From NCBI GenBank assembly GCA_009703055.1, contig WLGW01000002.1:1-62963 (forward strand): a stretch of 62,963 bases of DNA, in the 5' to 3' direction. Positions 58,281 through 62,963 of this stretch are shown piece after piece; within the stretch, counting starts at the first letter, position 1; the number at the start of each line of letters is the position of its first letter. Made by a program: the position numbers and the translations under genes. The notes below the pieces were generated by a model. The model saw only the letters and a program-made list of their open reading frames with translations, searched no databases and was not told the origin of the DNA. The DNA comes from Actinomycetota bacterium. GTDB lineage: Bacteria > Actinomycetota > Acidimicrobiia > Acidimicrobiales > Ilumatobacteraceae.

Positions 58281-59243
58281 CTAGATGTTCACCGCGCGAA
58301 CGCCACCCACGGGCTTGCCATGACCCAGCACCACCTCTGTGACTGAGCCTGGAACTGCAGACACATCAACACCCAGGCGCTGCAAAGCCGCCAGCAAAAC
58401 AGTGGCAGTTCCACGACCCGAGCCATCCGAGAGCTTCAGCGCCACGGCCCGACCATCGTCCATGGCAGCAACATAAATCGATTCTGCGCCATCCTTTGCA
58501 GCCAGGCCAGGAATAGCAGATGCGATGGCAGTCGTGTGTCGATCATCGCCCGCAACCAAATGTGGGTGCCTTTCCATCGCCGCGAACACCGCACGACCTT
58601 CAAGGCCGGCGTCACCAACAGCGAGAGCGCGCATTGCACGTGCCAGACGATGAAGTTCAATGACATGTGCGGGAGCACCACACCCATCTGTACTGATGGC
58701 AATGGGTGGAGCACCCGTGACTTCAGCGATTGTCTCTGTGATGGCAATCTGTAATGGATGGTCTGTATTCAGGTAGTCATTCGTCGACCACCCATTAATC
58801 ACACACGTTGCCAACATGCCTGCATGCTTCCCGCTGCAGTCCATCTGCAATGCAGTCTTTCCACGTCCAGATCGAATTGATTCATGTGCTGACGGAACAT
58901 GAACGCAGAATCCAGGTGTGTTCATGAGAGCTGATTCATTGAGGCCCACGCTGGCAAGAATGCTCAGCGCCATTTCTTGATGAATGTCTTGTCCGCTATG
59001 ACTTGCGCAGACCAACGCTAATTGTTCTGCCGGTAGAGAAAGCCCCGCACGAACCATGGCTAGCGCTTGAAATGGCTTTGTCGCCGAGCGCGGAAAGATT
59101 GTGGCCTGCGGATCACCAACACTGAATGCAATCTCACCATGCGAATCAAGAGCAACTAACGCACCAAAGTGAACGCTTTCGTCAATTCCACCACGCGACA
59201 CAATTGCAAGTGGTGCAAATTGCGTCGGCGCAACACCTGTCAT
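58281..59243 (-). CDS. asparaginase II-family protein
   Basis: FPRSATKPFQALAMV; CASHSGQDIHQEMA; QMDCSGKHAGML; STDGCGAPAHVIEL. Confidence 0.93.
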   Translation of the reverse strand: MTGVAPTQFAPLAIVSRGGIDESVHFGALVALDSHGEIAFSVGDPQATIFPRSATKPFQALAMVRAGLSLPAEQLALVCASHSGQDIHQEMALSILASVGLNESALMNTPGFCVHVPSAHESIRSGRGKTALQMDCSGKHAGMLATCVINGWSTNDYLNTDHPLQIAITETIAEVTGAPPIAISTDGCGAPAHVIELHRLARAMRALAVGDAGLEGRAVFAAMERHPHLVAGDDRHTTAIASAIPGLAAKDGAESIYVAAMDDGRAVALKLSDGSGRGTATVLLAALQRLGVDVSAVPGSVTEVVLGHGKPVGGVRAVNI

Positions 59244-60382
59244 GACTTTTTGATTTTCTTTGGCTTCTTTTCTCGAACTTTTGCCGGTGGAAGATGCGTC
59301 AAAGGATCATCAATAACATCGTGTCTCACGCCCCATGCAGAGATCAGCGCCTGTCCCATCGCAACGCCAGGCAACGCCAGCAGTGCGCCGATTGGTCCGA
59401 GCACTGCAGCACCTGCAAGTGCTCCACCAAAAGCTAATGCTGGGTGCAATTCGAGGGTGCGCGCTGTGATGCGCGGCGAGAAGAGATAGTTCTCTAACTG
59501 CTGATAGAAGAAGATGAATCCGAGAATGATCAGTGCCTTTGTCGGAGACTCAATGAAGGCCAATAGAACAGGCAGAACTCCAGCGAGATACGTACCAATT
59601 ACTGGAATGAACTGCGAAATCAGTCCCACCCAAAGAGCCATTGCAATGGGTGCGGGAGCGCCAACAGATTGGAAGAGTATCCAGTGGAAAAGTGCTGACA
59701 ACACAGCTAGCAATGCGCGTGAGTACAAGAATCCACCAGTTTTTGTGATGGCAAGTTCCCATGCGTCAAGAACTCCGCGTTGACGCTCTGGCTTCAAGCG
59801 GGAACAAATCACACGGCGAAGGCGTGGGCCATCAGCGATAAAGTAGAACGCAAACAAAAGAACAGAGAAGCCTTGGAAAAGTACGCCCACAGCTTGTACT
59901 GACACTTTGAAGGCATTGTCTCGTTGGTCGAGAATAAACTTCTGAACCGGACCGTTCGGATCGGAAATTGTTGCGTTGACATCTGCAGGATCAATGCGTG
60001 TGTTACCAACATCATTGATGATCTGGACTATGTCGTTCACATATCGCTCACTGTTTGCGAGCAAGTCAGCAACCTGTTGAGCCACAATGGTGCCCATCGC
60101 GGCAACAAAGCCCAGGGTTGCAACGACCAAAGACACCAATAGCAATGCAGTGGCGGATCCACGTTTCATGCCCCGAGCCGAGAGTCGATTCACCGCAGGC
60201 TCTAGCGCCAGAGTGATGAAAGTCGCTACTAGCAATAGAAGTGCCAACGAACTCAGTTTCTGAACCGTGTTGCGCACCAAGAAGGTTGCAAGAAAACCCA
60301 GCCAGAAAAGGGCAATAGCCCGAGGCAACCATTTTGGCATCTTGCCGCTGACGTCTACTGAGGTGCTTTGTATGTCGCTCAC
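59240..60382 (-). CDS. AI-2E family transporter
   Basis: Multi-TM; LISQFIPVIGTYLAGVLPVLLAF; FIFFYQQLENYLFSPRI; GPIGALLALPG. Confidence 0.94.
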   Translation of the reverse strand: MSDIQSTSVDVSGKMPKWLPRAIALFWLGFLATFLVRNTVQKLSSLALLLLVATFITLALEPAVNRLSARGMKRGSATALLLVSLVVATLGFVAAMGTIVAQQVADLLANSERYVNDIVQIINDVGNTRIDPADVNATISDPNGPVQKFILDQRDNAFKVSVQAVGVLFQGFSVLLFAFYFIADGPRLRRVICSRLKPERQRGVLDAWELAITKTGGFLYSRALLAVLSALFHWILFQSVGAPAPIAMALWVGLISQFIPVIGTYLAGVLPVLLAFIESPTKALIILGFIFFYQQLENYLFSPRITARTLELHPALAFGGALAGAAVLGPIGALLALPGVAMGQALISAWGVRHDVIDDPLTHLPPAKVREKKPKKIKKS

Positions 60383-60459
60383 CTAACGAATCGTAGTATT
60401 CGCCGAGAGGTGACACATTCGCAGGTGCAATGGGCCCTCGTTAATGGCACGATGAAGGC

Positions 60460-61386
60460 ATGGCAGGTCTTCAGGATTCCTTCAATGAACGCGTGGAATC
60501 GGTGCGTACTGCTTTGGCAGATGCATTACGAGACCGAGTCATTGGCGACAATGCCGACGACAAGCAGGCCGCTGTCATGCTCGCGCCAGGGCCCCGTTGG
60601 TTCGCACCAGACCGCCCCATCCATAAGGTGCACACCGATGCATCCATGTTCATTGGCGGCATGAGGGCTCTTCTCTTTCAGTCACTGCACCCACTAGCAA
60701 TGGCCGGTGTTGCTCAACATTCCGATTACCGAAATGATCCGTGGGGTCGTTTACAGCGCACGGCTGACTTTCTTGCTGCGACTACCTTCGGTCCAGCCGA
60801 CCTCGCACAGCAAACCATCGATCGCATTCGCACAGTGCATACCCGCGTTGTCGGCACTGCATCTGACGGACGTGCATATTCGGCAAATGACCCCCATCTC
60901 CTTCGATGGGTGCACGTTGCAGAGGTTGACAGTTTCCTTCGTGCGTATCAGGCATATGGCGCCGACACGCTCACTGCAGAAGAAGCAGACGGGTACGTCG
61001 AAGACATGGCCGTCATTGCGCGTGCACTTGGGGTACCTGCACCACCAACATCTGTACAAGGACTTCGCGATCAACTTGCGATGTACCGCTATGAATTGAA
61101 GGGCACCACAGAATCTGCCGACGTCGCGAAGTACCTCTTGCTTGAACCGCCACTCCCCTTCACGTCAAAGATCCCGTACTCACTCATCAGTGCGGCTGCA
61201 ATTGCTCTACTTCCAGTGTGGGCCCGCGTGGAGCTAAGGCTTCCCTACTTGCCCGTTGCTGAAAAAATTGTCGTCAAGCCGATCGGACAATTTGTTGCAT
61301 CAACAATTCGTTGGGCAACAGCTGTCAATCAGCCAGAGACAACAGCAGATGCAGTTACCGACACAGTCGAGACAGCCTCGAACTGA
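60460..61386 (+). CDS. oxygenase MpaB/DUF2236 family protein
   Basis: LFQSLHPLAMAGVAQHSDYRNDPWGRLQRTADFLAATTFG; LLRWVHVAEVDSFLRAYQAYG. Confidence 0.94.
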   Translation: MAGLQDSFNERVESVRTALADALRDRVIGDNADDKQAAVMLAPGPRWFAPDRPIHKVHTDASMFIGGMRALLFQSLHPLAMAGVAQHSDYRNDPWGRLQRTADFLAATTFGPADLAQQTIDRIRTVHTRVVGTASDGRAYSANDPHLLRWVHVAEVDSFLRAYQAYGADTLTAEEADGYVEDMAVIARALGVPAPPTSVQGLRDQLAMYRYELKGTTESADVAKYLLLEPPLPFTSKIPYSLISAAAIALLPVWARVELRLPYLPVAEKIVVKPIGQFVASTIRWATAVNQPETTADAVTDTVETASN

Positions 61387-62566
61387 GATCACCATTGTCG
61401 CCAACTTTCACGGCGTCTAATCCCAGCCACTGAGCCATCAACTTCAGTTCTGCCGCGAGTTCGGTCACGACATGCTTGAGATCAATATCTGGCTCGCTGT
61501 ATGCACCTGGAACAAGCAATACACCCGCTTGACGATCTGCTTTGAGATCGACACGCGCAACAATCCGGTCACCTAATACAAACGGCAATACGTAGTAGCC
61601 ATACACACGCTTTGCCTGTGGCGTGTAAATCTCAATGCGGTAATGGAAATCCCAGAGGCGCTCAATACGCGGCCGACACCACACCAGTGAATCAAATGGC
61701 GACACCAAAGCGCGCGTATTTACACTGCGTGGCTTTGCAACACCGGGCACCATGTACGCAACATCGCGCCACCCTTCAACGCGTACTTGTTCAAGCTCAC
61801 CACTCTGCAATAATTCCGCCAACACTGGCTTTGCAACGCCCGGGCGCTGACGGTGGTAATCAAGCAAGTCACTAGCTGTCGCAATTCCTAAACTTTTCGC
61901 AGCAAGCAACAACAATTCGCTTCGCGCCTCACGTTCTGTCGGAGTCTTCGCCTTCAGAACTTCAGCAGGCAACACATGGTGTGGTGCGAAATACATGCGT
62001 GCGAAATCATTCGTTCTGCGTTGCGCAGTGATTTCGCCAGTCCAGAACAAATACTCCAGCGCAGCCTTACCGTCGTCCCAGTCCCACCACGAACCTTTGG
62101 GGCCAGTGCGGGTCTTCACGTCACCGGCAACAAGAGGTCCGTCGTTGTAGACACGATCACGCACTTCTTGCACGAACTGTGGCTTTGACTTCGCAAATTT
62201 CCGCAGACCAGGCCACATTGTCCCGTTCCGCGCATCTTCCATTCGCCAACGAATAAGTCGATGCATTGACGATGGAAGGTGCGATGCCTCATGGCACCAG
62301 TACTCAAAGAGTTCACCGTCAGCCGTTGCATCAGGAATCAACGTGCGAGGGTGATTGCCCAATCGCGAAAACAACGGAAGTTCTTGACTTCGTACGAGCA
62401 CATTGACTGAATCAATCTGAATCAGTCCGACGTGATCGAGAACTTTTCGGAGGTGCCGTCGATCCACACGACCCGTGGGACGTGGTGATGCGAAACCTTG
62501 TGCAGCAAGTGCAATACGCCTTGCCGAAGCAAGACTGACCTCAGTCGGCGACAGTGATGGTGACAC
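61355..62566 (-). CDS. AlkZ/YcaQ-family (HTH_42) DNA glycosylase-like protein
   Basis: [12 protein letters not shown]-type QxD motif ([26 protein letters not shown]); [22 protein letters not shown]. Confidence 0.92.
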   Translation of the reverse strand: MSPSLSPTEVSLASARRIALAAQGFASPRPTGRVDRRHLRKVLDHVGLIQIDSVNVLVRSQELPLFSRLGNHPRTLIPDATADGELFEYWCHEASHLPSSMHRLIRWRMEDARNGTMWPGLRKFAKSKPQFVQEVRDRVYNDGPLVAGDVKTRTGPKGSWWDWDDGKAALEYLFWTGEITAQRRTNDFARMYFAPHHVLPAEVLKAKTPTEREARSELLLLAAKSLGIATASDLLDYHRQRPGVAKPVLAELLQSGELEQVRVEGWRDVAYMVPGVAKPRSVNTRALVSPFDSLVWCRPRIERLWDFHYRIEIYTPQAKRVYGYYVLPFVLGDRIVARVDLKADRQAGVLLVPGAYSEPDIDLKHVVTELAAELKLMAQWLGLDAVKVGDNGDLSSRLSRLCR

Positions 62567-62963
62567 TGTTGATCACCACATCGTCGATAGGACGATCGCC
62601 GCGTGCGGTCTGCACTTTCTGCATCGCATCGACAACGTCAAGGCCCTTCACGACCTGACCGAAGTGTGAATACAAAGGCTGCAATTGGCTTGGACCATTT
62701 GGTGAACTCACAACGAAAAACTGGGAGCCATTGGTATTCGGACCAGCATTTGCCATCGCCACTGCACCCAGCTGATACGCAGCCGCAGACTTAGGGCGTT
62801 CATCAGCAAACTTGTAGCCAGGGCCACCAGTGCCGGTACCTGTTGGGTCTCCGCCTTGGCACATGAAGCCATTGATGATGCGATGGAAGATGATGCCGTC
62901 GTAGTAGTGGTATCCAGCGAGATACACAAAGTTGTTCACGGTGCGAGGCGCGTTGATTGCATC
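62541..62963 (-). CDS. cyclophilin-type peptidyl-prolyl isomerase (5' end beyond window)
   Basis: [45 protein letters not shown]; frame open to window edge. Confidence 0.96.
   Translation of the reverse strand, partial: DAINAPRTVNNFVYLAGYHYYDGIIFHRIINGFMCQGGDPTGTGTGGPGYKFADERPKSAAAYQLGAVAMANAGPNTNGSQFFVVSSPNGPSQLQPLYSHFGQVVKGLDVVDAMQKVQTARGDRPIDDVVINSVTITVAD

Overview
The window is about 63 kb of ordinary-density bacterial chromosome with moderate GC. It looks like a high-GC Gram-positive relative, possibly an Acidimicrobiia/Ilumatobacter-type actinobacterium; that placement is inferred from gene content and was not tested. I support about 65 protein-coding genes, one tRNA-Lys(UUU), several hairpin terminators and several candidate operator dyads. 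I saw no CRISPR array, rRNA operon, transposase or prophage block. Main blocks: (1) a Zn/Mn-type ABC transporter flanked by an ECF sigma gene and a zinc-finger membrane anti-sigma gene; (2) a large LPATG-anchored lectin/InlB-repeat surface protein with a secreted neighbour; (3) an unusual same-strand trio of sigma-like factor, dual-specificity phosphatase and HDAC/AcuC-fold protein; (4) a run of catabolic genes (TetR, VOC, FAH, sulfatase, P450, acyl-CoA dehydrogenase, amidohydrolase); (5) a copper-delivery cassette (SCO1, PCu(A)C, cupredoxin) followed directly by a second ECF/anti-sigma pair; (6) an amino-acid ABC transporter; (7) a DUF2786 + HExxH pair and a pair of poorly characterised coiled-coil/unknown proteins. 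Two small zinc-ribbon ORFs (50 and 54 aa) missing from the supplied ORF track were found by reading intergenic DNA. Family names come from recognising motifs by eye; no database search was run.
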